This document shows, in pieces, positions 50,673-58,845 of a DNA stretch of 64,000 nt (position 1 is its first letter; every line of letters starts with the position of its first letter). The stretch spans positions 2,542,001 through 2,606,000 of the forward strand of contig NZ_CP106855.1 in NCBI RefSeq assembly GCF_002209355.2, read 5' to 3'. The notes below the pieces were generated by a model. That model saw only the letters and a program-made list of their open reading frames with translations, ran no database searches and was not told the DNA's origin. Both the position numbers and the translations under genes were made by a program. Source of the stretch: Bdellovibrio sp. SKB1291214. Its GTDB lineage: Bacteria > Bdellovibrionota > Bdellovibrionia > Bdellovibrionales > Bdellovibrionaceae.

Positions 50673-52082
50673 CTAATAGAGTCCCTTGATGGCACGGATT
50701 TCTTGAAGCTTTTTATCAAATAAAGCCCAGTCGTCTTGATCGGCGATGGGCGCCCAGATAGATTCTAGCTCATCGATGATCAATGAGCAGCACTTGGAAT
50801 TTTTAAAATACGGGTGTTCTGCTTTTTTTGAATCTAGAATTTCGTAATAATCCAGATTCTTTTTAAGTTCGGTAAAGCTTGGGTGGCTGTACACCTGACT
50901 TTGGGGAGATCTTGCCAGGCGCTCTTCGTTCACTCCGGAGTGCAAATCAAAGAAAGTCTGTTCAAATAACGGCTGAGCTTCCGCTAAAAAATTAAAGAAG
51001 TTCATCATCATTTCTTGATCCATCTCTAATGACGCTCGTTCGTCTTGCAGAGGATTTTGAATGTTCAAGCGATGCATGAACAAACGGCGACTTTCAAAGT
51101 TAAAGTTATCCGCAAACTCTTCAAGTAATTCTTCATAGGGAAGGTTTGGATAGGCGAATTTTAAAGCAAATCCCAACTGGTGCAAATTCCAAAGCACGGA
51201 GGTGGGCTGGCGACCATAGGCGTACAAGCCACTTTGATCAAAATATGCCGCGGTGAAAGCGGGATCGTATTTCGGCATAAAACGATAAGGACCATAGTCA
51301 AAGCTTTCACCCGTGATGTTCATGTTGTCGGTATTAAGGACCCCGTGAACAAAGCCCGCCATCATCCACTGCGCTGTCGTGCGCGCGACATTTCTGCAAA
51401 CCGCCTGTAAAAATGCCGCGGCCTTTTCATCACCCTCGTAAACGGAAAGCTCTGGATAATAGTGACGAACACTGTAATCCAAAAGTTTTACGATATTGTC
51501 GGCCTCTTTCAAAAAAGCCAAACGTTGAAAAGTTCCGAAACGAATGTGACTGTGATTTAAGCGAACTAAAACTCCCGCCCGAGTGGGGGATGGTTCGTCG
51601 TGACGTTCTAAGCTTTCGCCTGTTTCAAAAACCGAGAAGGTTTTGCTGGTGTTTACGCCCAAAGCTTCAAGAAGTTCTGTTGCCAGGATTTCGCGGAAGG
51701 CACCTTTTAAAGTTAAGCGTCCATCGCCACTGCGAGAGTAAGGTGTGCGACCGCTTCCTTTTGTCCCTAAATCATAAAGCTTTTCTTTAACTTGAAATTG
51801 CGCATAAAGGAACCCGCGGCCATCGCCGAGCTGGGGATTGTAAGAGCGAAATTGATGCCCATGATAACGAAGTGCTAAGCACGTCAGTAAGTTTCCGGGC
51901 ATGGCTTTAAAATCGGCAAAATAAGATTTCCACTCTGATTCTGAGAGTTGATCCAAGCCTATAGTGCGTGCTGCGTCCTGATTGCGGTAGCGAAGTTTGG
52001 CGTCTGGAAAGGGCGCAGCCTGGACCTCATCATAAAATTCTGGACCCAATTCATAAATAGGAGGTGATACGTGATGACTCAT
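50673..52082 (-). CDS. selO: SelO-family protein adenylyltransferase
   Basis: A 469-residue pseudokinase-fold protein of the SelO/YdiU family, which transfers AMP to proteins under redox stress. Marks are RYHGHQFRSYNPQLGDGRGFL, DLGTKGSGRTPYSRSGDGRLTLKGA, and FVHGVLNTDNMNITGESFDYGPYRF with the metal-binding Asn/Asp. It ends without the C-terminal Cys/Sec seen in many SelO proteins. Slightly shorter than the usual 480. SD is poor. Divergent from the MerC-like gene. Confidence 0.93.
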   Translation of the reverse strand: MSHHVSPPIYELGPEFYDEVQAAPFPDAKLRYRNQDAARTIGLDQLSESEWKSYFADFKAMPGNLLTCLALRYHGHQFRSYNPQLGDGRGFLYAQFQVKEKLYDLGTKGSGRTPYSRSGDGRLTLKGAFREILATELLEALGVNTSKTFSVFETGESLERHDEPSPTRAGVLVRLNHSHIRFGTFQRLAFLKEADNIVKLLDYSVRHYYPELSVYEGDEKAAAFLQAVCRNVARTTAQWMMAGFVHGVLNTDNMNITGESFDYGPYRFMPKYDPAFTAAYFDQSGLYAYGRQPTSVLWNLHQLGFALKFAYPNLPYEELLEEFADNFNFESRRLFMHRLNIQNPLQDERASLEMDQEMMMNFFNFLAEAQPLFEQTFFDLHSGVNEERLARSPQSQVYSHPSFTELKKNLDYYEILDSKKAEHPYFKNSKCCSLIIDELESIWAPIADQDDWALFDKKLQEIRAIKGLY

Positions 52083-52149
52083 ATCTCAGGTATGAGCTTT
52101 CAAGAGTGGAAAGGCAAGCTGTAGAGTTTACGAGGGGCCTTGGGGCCAG

Positions 52150-52189
52150 TTGACAGTAACTTGCGTTTAGGGGATAAACAGAGCTTAGG
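52150..52189 (+). promoter_or_regulatory. sigma70-type promoter close to the MerC-like start
   Basis: TTGACA at 52150-52155, 17-base spacer, GATAAA at 52173-52178. Transcription should start near 52185, only about 4-8 bases before the GTG codons at 52189 and 52192. Confidence 0.6.
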
Positions 52190-52725
52190 TGGTGAGTGTG
52201 GACGAGCAAACTTTAGACGTAAAACCAGTGATTAAAGCAGTTGAATCCTTGTCCAGTGCTGATCTTAAAACATCCTTTGCGATGAATCCTGGAGCTGCTG
52301 CTTGCTGCGATGTTGATCACTCAAAACACGCAGAATTCGCAGAGGAGACGGATATCTGGGACCGACTTGGAATGTTTCTTTCCACGTTGTGCGCGATTCA
52401 CTGTTTGATAACGCCGCTTTTGATTTTGGCTTTACCAGTGCTGGGTGAGGCCTTTGAAGCGGAGTGGGTGCATTTGTCTATGGCGGCAGTTATTTTGCCG
52501 ATCGGACTTTTTGCTTTTTGGTCTGGTTACAAACATCACCGTCAGAACAAAGTGTTCACGATGGGGGTCTCCGGACTGCTATTAGTTTGTGCAGGATCGG
52601 TACTTCCACACGAAATGGTTGAATTCTTTGAGATGGACCTGGTCACGATCTTTGGGAGCTTGTTGCTGGTGACGGCGCACTACTTAAACCGTAAGGCCTG
52701 CCAGTGTGAAGTGCACGCGCACTAG
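52189..52725 (+). CDS. MerC-domain membrane protein
   Basis: A 178-residue protein with a polar N-terminal part of about 55 residues holding a Cys-Cys pair (AAACCDVDHSKH), then a MerC-like four-span region: GMFLSTLCAIHCLITPLLILALP with the Cys-x-His-Cys motif, YKHHRQNKVFTMGVSGLLLVC and a Cys-rich end (NRKACQCEVHAH). MerC proteins move Hg or other heavy metals; in chromosomal settings they are often linked to iron or zinc homeostasis. The GTG start is nearly leaderless; ATG 52282 is an alternative without SD. Confidence 0.8.
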   Translation: MVSVDEQTLDVKPVIKAVESLSSADLKTSFAMNPGAAACCDVDHSKHAEFAEETDIWDRLGMFLSTLCAIHCLITPLLILALPVLGEAFEAEWVHLSMAAVILPIGLFAFWSGYKHHRQNKVFTMGVSGLLLVCAGSVLPHEMVEFFEMDLVTIFGSLLLVTAHYLNRKACQCEVHAH

Positions 52726-52774
52726 GTTTTTCGTCTGTTACTCAAGTAAATTTATTAAAAATTCTAAGCACTTA

Positions 52775-52800
52775 AAAGCCGCACTTGATGCGGCTTTTTT
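52775..52800 (+). terminator. intrinsic terminator
   Basis: AAAGCCGCA / TGCGGCTTT stem with CTTGA loop and a T run, 50 bases after the MerC-like stop. Confidence 0.9.
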
Positions 52801-52927
52801 ATTTTCCCGCAACAATTTGTGGCCTTGCCTCTCTATGTCATTCTCATTTACATTTCATTTATAATTGAAAATGTAGTGAAAATGAATACTATTTGATAAT
52901 CAAAACTGATTCATCAGGAGGAACAAC

Positions 52928-53287
52928 ATGAACCGTCGTGGATTTTTGAAAACATTTTTATCCGTGGTAGGAGTAGCAGCCGTTGCTCCAGCATTCGTTC
53001 AATCCGCTTATGCGCAGAAAAAAAGAGGCGAGTCGGCTCCAGCCGCTGGTTCTGCTGCTGCGGGTGGCACAGTTATGGTTGATCCAAATGACTCTGTAGC
53101 AAAAGCAGTTAAGTACGTTGAAGATCACAACAAAGCACCTGAAGCCAAGGGCAACCATTGTTCAACTTGCGGTTTCTACAAAAAAACCGGTATGAACGCT
53201 GGTAAAGAAGTTGGCTCTTGCACAATCTTCGCAGGTAAACACGTCGTCGGTAATGGCTGGTGTGCTAGCTGGAATAAAAAAGCATAG
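52928..53287 (+). CDS. high-potential iron-sulfur protein (HiPIP), Tat-exported
   Basis: A 119-residue periplasmic electron carrier. The N terminus NRRGFLKTFLSVVGVAAVA is a Tat signal, suiting a cofactor-loaded protein; cleavage is near AYA-Q at 29-30. The 4Fe-4S ligands are Cys78, Cys81, Cys98 and Cys112 (CxxC-x16-C-x13-C), the HiPIP spacing. HiPIPs shuttle electrons from bc1-type complexes to oxidases or other acceptors. AGGAGG lies upstream. The AT-rich region before it (52830-52900) contains repeated CATTT/AAATG units that might be a Fur-like operator. Confidence 0.93.
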   Translation: MNRRGFLKTFLSVVGVAAVAPAFVQSAYAQKKRGESAPAAGSAAAGGTVMVDPNDSVAKAVKYVEDHNKAPEAKGNHCSTCGFYKKTGMNAGKEVGSCTIFAGKHVVGNGWCASWNKKA

Positions 53288-53329
53288 AGTTCGTAAAAAG
53301 GACCCGATAGTACGGGTGCGGAAAATAAA

Positions 53330-53356
53330 AAAAAGGTCCCTTTTGGGGACCTTTTT
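53330..53356. terminator. bidirectional intrinsic terminator
   Basis: An 11-bp perfect stem AAAAAGGTCCC / GGGACCTTTTT with TTTTG loop between hipip and the convergent fadD. A second small hairpin (ACCCG / CGGGT) precedes it at 53311-53326. Confidence 0.92.
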
Positions 53357-53364
53357 TATTTCTG

Positions 53365-55029
53365 CTATTTTGGATCGCGGAGGGCGCGGCGGAGGATTTT
53401 TCCGACGTTGGTTTTTGGAAGTTCTGTTCTGAACTCGACCAACTTTGGAATCTTGTAGCCCGTGAGGCTTTTTCTTGCGTGAGCGATCACGTCTTCGGGA
53501 GTTAGGTTCGGATCTTTTTTAACGATGACGACTTTCACGATTTCACCGGAATGCTCGTCTGGCACACCAATCGCTGCGACCTCGAGCACGCCAGGATGAG
53601 AAGCAATCACTTCTTCCACTTCGTTCGGGTATACGTTAAAGCCTGAGACCAAGATCATATCTTTTTTGCGATCCACGATTTTAAAGAAGCCATCACCATC
53701 GACAGTTGCGATGTCGCCTGTTTTCAACCAACCATCAGCAGTTAAAACAGCAGCCGTTTCTTCGGGACGGTTCCAGTAGCCACGCATGACTTGGGGACCT
53801 TTGGCACAAAGCTCTCCCGCTTCACCTTGTTTTACTTCATTACCGTCTTCATCGATCAATTTGACGTCGGTGCTTGGCATTGGCAGACCAATAGTACCAA
53901 CACGATCTGTTCCATCAATAGGGTTGCAAGACACCACCGGCGAGGCTTCAGTCAATCCATAACCTTCCACGATTACAGAGTTCGTCATTTTGATCCACTT
54001 TTCAGTGACAGTTTTTTGCAAAGTCATTGCTCCGGCAACGCTGACTCGCACTGATTTAAAATCAATGGTCGCAAATTCCGGATTGTTCATCAAAGCGTTG
54101 AACAATGTATTCACGCCCGAAACAATCGAAAAAGGTCTTGCTTTCAATTCCTTGATAAAGCCTGGGATGTCTTTTGGATTGGTGATCAGAATGTTTTCTG
54201 CTCCCATTTTCAAAAGGGCCAAGCAGTTCACGGTCAAAGCAAAGATGTGGTAAAGGGGAAGTGCTGCGATTGCGATTTCGCGGCCTTCCTCTAATTTGGG
54301 TCTCATCCATTCGCGGATTTGCATCATGTTTGAGATCACGTTTTTGTGAGTTAACATGGCGCCTTTTGCGACGCCCGTTGTTCCCCCTGTGTATTGAAGG
54401 AAAGCTAAATCATCGTGATTGGTTTTGACGTTTTGGTGAGGGCGCATCGCTCCTAGTTCCAAAGCCTGGCGGAATGTGTAGGCTTGAGGAATATCAAACT
54501 TCGGAACCATTTTTTTGATGTACTTTACAACCGAGTTCACCAAGATTCTTTTCGGAGTCGGGAATAGATCCGCAAGCTCTGTGATTACAACGCTTTCGAT
54601 TTGCGTGTCCTTGATGATGGCTTGCAAGTGATTTGCAAAGTTCGCCATGATCACGATAGCTTTCGCACCAGAGTCTTTAAATTGATGTTGCATTTCGTGA
54701 GCCGTGTACAGCGGATTGGTGTTTACAATTGTAAGTCCCACGCGAAGCGCCGCAAACGCGGCTACTGGGAATTGTAATAAGTTTGGCATCTGAATCGCAA
54801 TGCGATCGCCTTTTTTAAGTTTCAATTCGTTTTGTAGGAAGGAGGCAAAGTGATTTACCTTTTGGTCTAGCTCCGTGAAAGTGAGGCTGACACCCATGTT
54901 GGTAAAGGCTTTGTTTGATGGGAATTTGCGAACGGCTTCGTCGTAAATATCAATCAGGGATTGATATTCATTTGGATCAATCTCAGGTCCAATGCCTTGA
55001 GGGTAGTTCTTGAGCCAAATCTTTTCCAT
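53365..55029 (-). CDS. fadD: long-chain fatty-acid-CoA ligase
   Basis: A 554-residue AMP-forming acyl-CoA synthetase. Motifs: YTGGTTGVAKGAMLTHKN (P loop), VIVEGYGLTEASPVVSCN, DGWLKTGDIATVDGDGFFKIVDRKKDMI and the C-terminal LPKTNVGKILRRALRD with the catalytic Lys. It activates fatty acids for beta-oxidation and works with FadE at 7330. The length is close to E. coli FadD (561). AGGAGG lies 6 bases before the ATG. Confidence 0.95.
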   Translation of the reverse strand: MEKIWLKNYPQGIGPEIDPNEYQSLIDIYDEAVRKFPSNKAFTNMGVSLTFTELDQKVNHFASFLQNELKLKKGDRIAIQMPNLLQFPVAAFAALRVGLTIVNTNPLYTAHEMQHQFKDSGAKAIVIMANFANHLQAIIKDTQIESVVITELADLFPTPKRILVNSVVKYIKKMVPKFDIPQAYTFRQALELGAMRPHQNVKTNHDDLAFLQYTGGTTGVAKGAMLTHKNVISNMMQIREWMRPKLEEGREIAIAALPLYHIFALTVNCLALLKMGAENILITNPKDIPGFIKELKARPFSIVSGVNTLFNALMNNPEFATIDFKSVRVSVAGAMTLQKTVTEKWIKMTNSVIVEGYGLTEASPVVSCNPIDGTDRVGTIGLPMPSTDVKLIDEDGNEVKQGEAGELCAKGPQVMRGYWNRPEETAAVLTADGWLKTGDIATVDGDGFFKIVDRKKDMILVSGFNVYPNEVEEVIASHPGVLEVAAIGVPDEHSGEIVKVVIVKKDPNLTPEDVIAHARKSLTGYKIPKLVEFRTELPKTNVGKILRRALRDPK

Positions 55030-55140
55030 TATGCCTCCTGATGACGTTCTAAATGTGCTGTGCTTTTATTCTAGAGTAAAGGTTCGAGACGGGTAAAGGA
55101 AATTCTTGTGTTCAGACGAGCCCTTTGCAAGACTTAAGGA

Positions 55141-56304
55141 ATGAACATTTGTAAAATCCTTCTCGCAGTCACGGTCTCAGTTGGTTTGCTTACGTCTTGT
55201 GTTCGTAAGAAGGAAGCACAAGTGGACACGGCTCCTGTTTCGAATGCTGTCGTCAACATGCCTAAGAAAGTAGTTACTACTCCGCAGGAAAAATCTTTGA
55301 ATCTTTTTATTCGAGTGATGGAGCAAGCCGACAGTGTTCATCGCGAAGCTTGGTGGGTGTTAACGGGTGAACGTCGTCCGCTGTTAAGATCTTCATTTGG
55401 TAAAGTTCAGCGCGCCTTGCTGACTCAACAAAATGCAAAACTGGGCAATAAATCATTGTTCAGTTGCGATCGCTATGAAGTAAAGCGCGATGTGATGTCG
55501 CAAACGGGATATCCACAGAAAATCGAAATGTATGAGCGTTGTTCTTCCAAAGCTCCCGCTAAGCGCATGGCGATGATCAACGCGCAAAAAGAAGGAGAGT
55601 TTGATTTGACTCTTTTTCCAGAGGGACTTCAGGAAGTCTTAGGTGTCAGTGCGGCTATTTTGAATATCACTGTGACATGTAAAGTTCGCGCCAATGCCGA
55701 TGATCAGTTACTAGCTTTAAATTGTAAAAACTGGGCTCAGGAAAAAGATCGCATCCAGATGATTCGTTTAGATGTTTATGACTATCAAAAAGACGGTCAA
55801 AACATGATAAAGCTGCGTGGAAAGGTTTACGAGAACTTGACTGATGTTCGAAAAATTGAAGCGGACGTTCCCATGTCGGGTAAGATCACCGTGACCGAGA
55901 CAGAGCTTTATGCGCCAACTCCTTCTCCGACTCCTAAAAAGTCGCCATCTCCTGTGCCGCACAAGTCTCCTGTGGCGGATGGTCCACAGCAGCCGCCAGG
56001 AGAAGAGCCACAAGCGCAAGTGACTCCGAAACCTTCGGGACCGGTGTCGGTGCCTATGGATCAGCCGACCGTGCAGTTGCCGGGCGGTGTGATCGGTGGT
56101 GAGGGTGCACCTGCGTCTGATGCTCCGGCTGATCCTGCAGCGGCGCAAGGTTGGCCGACGGATGAGAATGGAAATATCATTGAAAATCCACAACCGATTG
56201 ACAATGGGACAGATCCGTCGCAACAACAAGATCAACAACATCCACAGCAACCCGCGGAGCACCCGGGTATTTTGAATGATCAAGGAGCCTCAGGTGGCCG
56301 CTAA
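55141..56304 (+). CDS. lipoprotein with Pro/Gln-rich C-terminal tail
   Basis: A 387-residue lipoprotein: signal CKILLAVTVSVGLLTSC gives lipobox LTSC with Cys20. A folded domain of about 230 residues follows, with four or more Cys (LFSCDRYEVK, YERCSSK, TVTCKVR, LNCKNWA). The last 120 residues are low complexity: PTPSPTPKKSPSPVPHKSP, then Gln/Pro/Gly-rich to the end. The tail may span the periplasm or bind the wall. Family not recognised. Its 3' end overlaps bcp by 11 bases. Confidence 0.75.
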   Translation: MNICKILLAVTVSVGLLTSCVRKKEAQVDTAPVSNAVVNMPKKVVTTPQEKSLNLFIRVMEQADSVHREAWWVLTGERRPLLRSSFGKVQRALLTQQNAKLGNKSLFSCDRYEVKRDVMSQTGYPQKIEMYERCSSKAPAKRMAMINAQKEGEFDLTLFPEGLQEVLGVSAAILNITVTCKVRANADDQLLALNCKNWAQEKDRIQMIRLDVYDYQKDGQNMIKLRGKVYENLTDVRKIEADVPMSGKITVTETELYAPTPSPTPKKSPSPVPHKSPVADGPQQPPGEEPQAQVTPKPSGPVSVPMDQPTVQLPGGVIGGEGAPASDAPADPAAAQGWPTDENGNIIENPQPIDNGTDPSQQQDQQHPQQPAEHPGILNDQGASGGR

Positions 56305-56764
56305 AGTTGAAATAGGTAAAAAAGTTCCGGCTTTTAAAATTCCCTCCTCCAGCGGGGAGACGTTTTCTTTGTCCTCGATGAAGGGCAAAAAAATCGTTCT
56401 GTATTTCTATCCCAAGGACAGCACTCCGGGCTGTACGACAGAATCGATTGAGTTCAACGAGCTTTTGCCAAAATTTAAAAAAGAAAACACGGAGATCATC
56501 GGTGTTTCCCGGGACAGCTTGAAATCCCATGACAAGTTCATTTGCAAGTACGACTTTAAATTCCAATTGTTGTCTGACGAAGAAGAAGAGCTGTGCAAAA
56601 TCTTTGATGTGATCAAAGAAAAGAACATGTACGGCAAAAAAGTCATGGGCATCGAGCGCAGCACTTTCGTGATCGACGAAGACGGTAAGCTTGCGGGCGA
56701 ATTCCGTAAAATCAAAGCAGAAGGCCATGCGGCTGAGATGCTGAAATTTGTAAAAACAATTTAA
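56294..56764 (+). CDS. bcp: thioredoxin-dependent peroxiredoxin (Bcp/PrxQ type)
   Basis: A 156-residue peroxiredoxin, the exact length of E. coli Bcp. The peroxidatic Cys is in YFYPKDSTPGCTTESIEF. Another Cys follows in FICKYDFKFQLLSDEEEELCKIF. VMGIERSTFVIDEDGKL completes the family. It reduces hydrogen and organic peroxides with thioredoxin. GTG 56294 has AGGAG 7 bases upstream and gives the family length; the ATG at 56276 lacks an SD. It overlaps the lipoprotein gene, so it is probably co-transcribed. Confidence 0.93.
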   Translation: MAAKVEIGKKVPAFKIPSSSGETFSLSSMKGKKIVLYFYPKDSTPGCTTESIEFNELLPKFKKENTEIIGVSRDSLKSHDKFICKYDFKFQLLSDEEEELCKIFDVIKEKNMYGKKVMGIERSTFVIDEDGKLAGEFRKIKAEGHAAEMLKFVKTI

Positions 56765-56817
56765 TTTAATAAACAGTGGCGAATTTTTTCGTCACAGAAC
56801 TTCCACAGGATTTAGTC

Positions 56818-57234
56818 ATGGCAAATAAAAAATGGTTCGCAGTTAAGACTCTTTACGTAACTCGTGCAGTTGGTAAAACGAAAGTTAAACCAGCTTTCGC
56901 AGAATTGCTGGAAGAGCGCGTGGTCTTGTTCCAAGCGGCGAACGCAAACGGCGCAGTGAAAGCCGCTGAAAAAGACGCAAAAGAATACAGCAAATACACT
57001 TACAAAAATTTTGAAGGCCAAGCTGTTCAAACTGAATACTTGAATGCTTGTGACGTTTTCGAATTATATGAAACTCTTGAAAGCGGCGTTGAGTTGTTTG
57101 CTTCCACAGAAGTTCTGACTAAGAAAGCTTCAAAAAACGACCTGATCGCCCGCCGTCTTGGCAAACTCGAAACAAACAGCACAATCAAAATGCGCAAACG
57201 TTTCATGAGCAAAGAATTGGGAGCTTACATCTAA
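56818..57234 (+). CDS. DUF4288 protein
   Basis: A 138-residue cytosolic protein. KWFAVKTLYVTRAVGK at the start and LLEERVVLFQAANANGAVKAAEKDAKEY match the DUF4288 family, an uncharacterised group often found near stress or toxin-immunity genes. A basic C-terminal extension (RRLGKLETNSTIKMRKRFMS) goes beyond the usual domain. ATG 56818 has AGGA upstream; GTG 56776 is too early. A strong terminator follows. Confidence 0.75.
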   Translation: MANKKWFAVKTLYVTRAVGKTKVKPAFAELLEERVVLFQAANANGAVKAAEKDAKEYSKYTYKNFEGQAVQTEYLNACDVFELYETLESGVELFASTEVLTKKASKNDLIARRLGKLETNSTIKMRKRFMSKELGAYI

Positions 57235-57251
57235 TCAGAAAATGCCGCGCT

Positions 57252-57266
57252 CAGTAACCGGAGCGG
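57252..57266 (+). repeat. 15-bp direct repeat, left copy
   Basis: CAGTAACCGGAGCGG here recurs exactly at 58846-58860. The two copies flank the ThrRS-like gene. The left copy can also fold (CGCTC / GAGCG). Confidence 0.5.
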
Positions 57267-57286
57267 GTGTGAATATTACAAAAAAG

Positions 57287-57310
57287 AGCCCCGATTCGTC
57301 GGGGCTTTTT
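57287..57310 (+). terminator. intrinsic terminator with TTCG tetraloop
   Basis: AGCCCCGA-TTCG-TCGGGGCT, a perfect 8-bp stem with an extra-stable tetraloop, then a T run. It ends the DUF4288 transcript. Confidence 0.93.
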
Positions 57311-57390
57311 TATTGCCTCTTAGGGCTCATAACCCGAAGTGCCGGTAGTTCGCTATAAGAATTTCTTATACCCCTTCTAAATACTATCGA

Positions 57391-57605
57391 TTGGTTTTTC
57401 TTGTGCTGGTTCGATACATTGAACACCATGAGATTCGCTTTGTTTTCGCTTTTTATTCTAAGTCTTGTTGTCACCACCCCGTAGGGGTTCTTTCTTTTCT
57501 GTTGCCGAAGGGCTCACGGCCTTTCGCGCGTATGACTTTTTAATTTTGAAAATTGAATAATCTTTTTGAGGACAACAGGTCCTTGAGATTCATTTGGAGT
57601 TTACC
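57391..57605 (+). promoter_or_regulatory. leader region of the ThrRS-like gene
   Basis: TTGGTT (57391-57396), 18 bases, TACATT (57415-57420), then an ATG 7 bases on (57428) that opens an 18-codon leader ORF. A GC-rich 5-bp hairpin ACCCC-GTA-GGGGT (57476-57488) with TCTTTCTTTTCT overlaps the end of that ORF. A second hairpin CGAAGGGC / GCCTTTCG lies near 57505-57526. Then comes GGAG before ATG 57606. The layout resembles an attenuator, but the first hairpin is short. Confidence 0.4.
57428..57484 (+). CDS. possible leader peptide ending in Thr codons
   Basis: An 18-codon frame, MRFALFSLFILSLVVTTP then TAG. The two adjacent ACC Thr codons and the stop overlap the first arm and loop of the ACCCC/GGGGT hairpin. 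It lacks an SD but has a -10-like box 7 bases before the ATG. It could be a Thr-sensing leader for the downstream ThrRS-like gene or the relic of a signal peptide. Confidence 0.35.
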   Translation: MRFALFSLFILSLVVTTP

Positions 57606-57728
57606 ATGTCTTTTGAAGAAAAAAACGTGAAGGCCCACGTGCGCCTTCACTCTGACGATCATAGAGCATTGAATAACGGGTCCCGGCTTGCCGCTGTGGC
57701 TGCCAAACGGAGTTGTGATTCGCGATGA
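57606..57728 (+). pseudogene. 5' fragment of the ThrRS-like gene, out of frame
   Basis: ATG 57606 has GGAG 6 bases upstream and opens a 40-codon frame. SDDHRALNNG (residues 16-25) resembles the DHR-x-LG segment at the start of the ThrRS catalytic core. The frame then passes out of register (at GGG TCC, 57678) relative to the long ThrRS frame and stops at 57728. Removing one base there would join it to NGPGLPLWLPNG. Confidence 0.55.
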
Positions 57729-58836
57729 ACTGGAAAAGTTCATGAAGGAGCTGGAGTTCCTTGCCGGATATCAGCGCGTGATGAGCCCGCACATCGCTAA
57801 GGAGGAATTTTATCAGCAATCGGGGCATTTGCCTTATTATCAAGGTTCGATGTTCCCAGCGATGGAATTGGAGAATGTCAACTATCGCCTCAGGCCGATG
57901 TGCTGCCCTCATCACCATAAGATCTTTGATTCATCGATGCGCAGTTATAAGGAGCTGCCGCTGCGTTTGGCTGAATACGGTCAGGTTTATCGTTATGAGC
58001 TGTCAGGGGCGCTATCAGGCCTTATGCGTGTTCGGGGGCTTTGCCAGAACGACGCTCATATCTATTGCAGTGTTGCTCAGGTTAAGAATGAAATCCGCCA
58101 GGTGATTGAAATGTACCAACATGCTTACAAGGTTTTAGGAATTTTAGATTACCGCTTGCGATTGTCTAAATGGGACGCGAGCAATCCTGAAAAATACCAA
58201 GACAAAAAAGATCAGTGGGAATGGGCCGAGGGCATTTTGCGCGAGGTCTTGGTCGACATGAATTTACGGTTCGACGAAGAAGCTGGCGAAGCGGCGTTTT
58301 ATGGGCCTAAGATCGATGTGCAGCTTAAGAATATCTATGGCAAAGAAGAATCCGCCTCATCTGTGCAGTTGGATTTCATGAGTGCCGAAAGATTCATCCT
58401 AAGCTTTATCAACGAGAAGGGTGAGAAGGAACGTCCCGTGATCGTTCACCGTGCTCCACTGGGCTCCCATGAGCGTTTCGTCGCTTTCTTGATCGAGAAA
58501 TATAAAGGAGCAATGCCCTTGTGGCTATCGCCAATCCAAGTGCAGATTTTGCCAATTGCGGATCGTCATCAAGAATATGCAAAACAAGTTTGGCTGATGT
58601 TGCATAATGCTTTCGTTCGGGTGAATGTCGATAACCGCGTTGAAAGTCTGAATCGCAAAATCAAAGACGCCAAGGAATCGCAAGCGCCGTACATCATTGT
58701 TATTGGTGATCAAGAAGTCGCTTCGGGAAACCTAAGTGTTCAAGTTCGCGGAAGCTCCGCGAATAAAAAATTGTCTCCAAAAGTATTTCTAGATGAAGTA
58801 CGACTGCAAATCGCTGATCGGATAATTGCACCGTAG
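57688..58836 (+). CDS. threonyl-tRNA synthetase-like core, 5' disrupted
   Basis: A 382-residue frame with the class II ThrRS catalytic core and anticodon-binding domain. PLWLPNGVVIRDELEKFM, motif 2 RYELSGALSGLMRVRGLCQNDAHIYC, motif 3 VIVHRAPLGSHERF and the C-terminal VQILPIADRHQEYAKQV are clear. MCCPHH replaces the usual MNCPGH, keeping one zinc Cys. The N-terminal TGS and editing domains of normal ThrRS (about 640 residues) are absent. The frame has no proper start: a TGA lies at 57670 and the SD-bearing ATG at 57606 is in another frame. Either a pseudogene or a paralogue needing a frameshift; the cell presumably has a complete thrS elsewhere. Confidence 0.7.
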   Translation: MPLWLPNGVVIRDELEKFMKELEFLAGYQRVMSPHIAKEEFYQQSGHLPYYQGSMFPAMELENVNYRLRPMCCPHHHKIFDSSMRSYKELPLRLAEYGQVYRYELSGALSGLMRVRGLCQNDAHIYCSVAQVKNEIRQVIEMYQHAYKVLGILDYRLRLSKWDASNPEKYQDKKDQWEWAEGILREVLVDMNLRFDEEAGEAAFYGPKIDVQLKNIYGKEESASSVQLDFMSAERFILSFINEKGEKERPVIVHRAPLGSHERFVAFLIEKYKGAMPLWLSPIQVQILPIADRHQEYAKQVWLMLHNAFVRVNVDNRVESLNRKIKDAKESQAPYIIVIGDQEVASGNLSVQVRGSSANKKLSPKVFLDEVRLQIADRIIAP

Positions 58837-58845
58837 TGACGCAGC

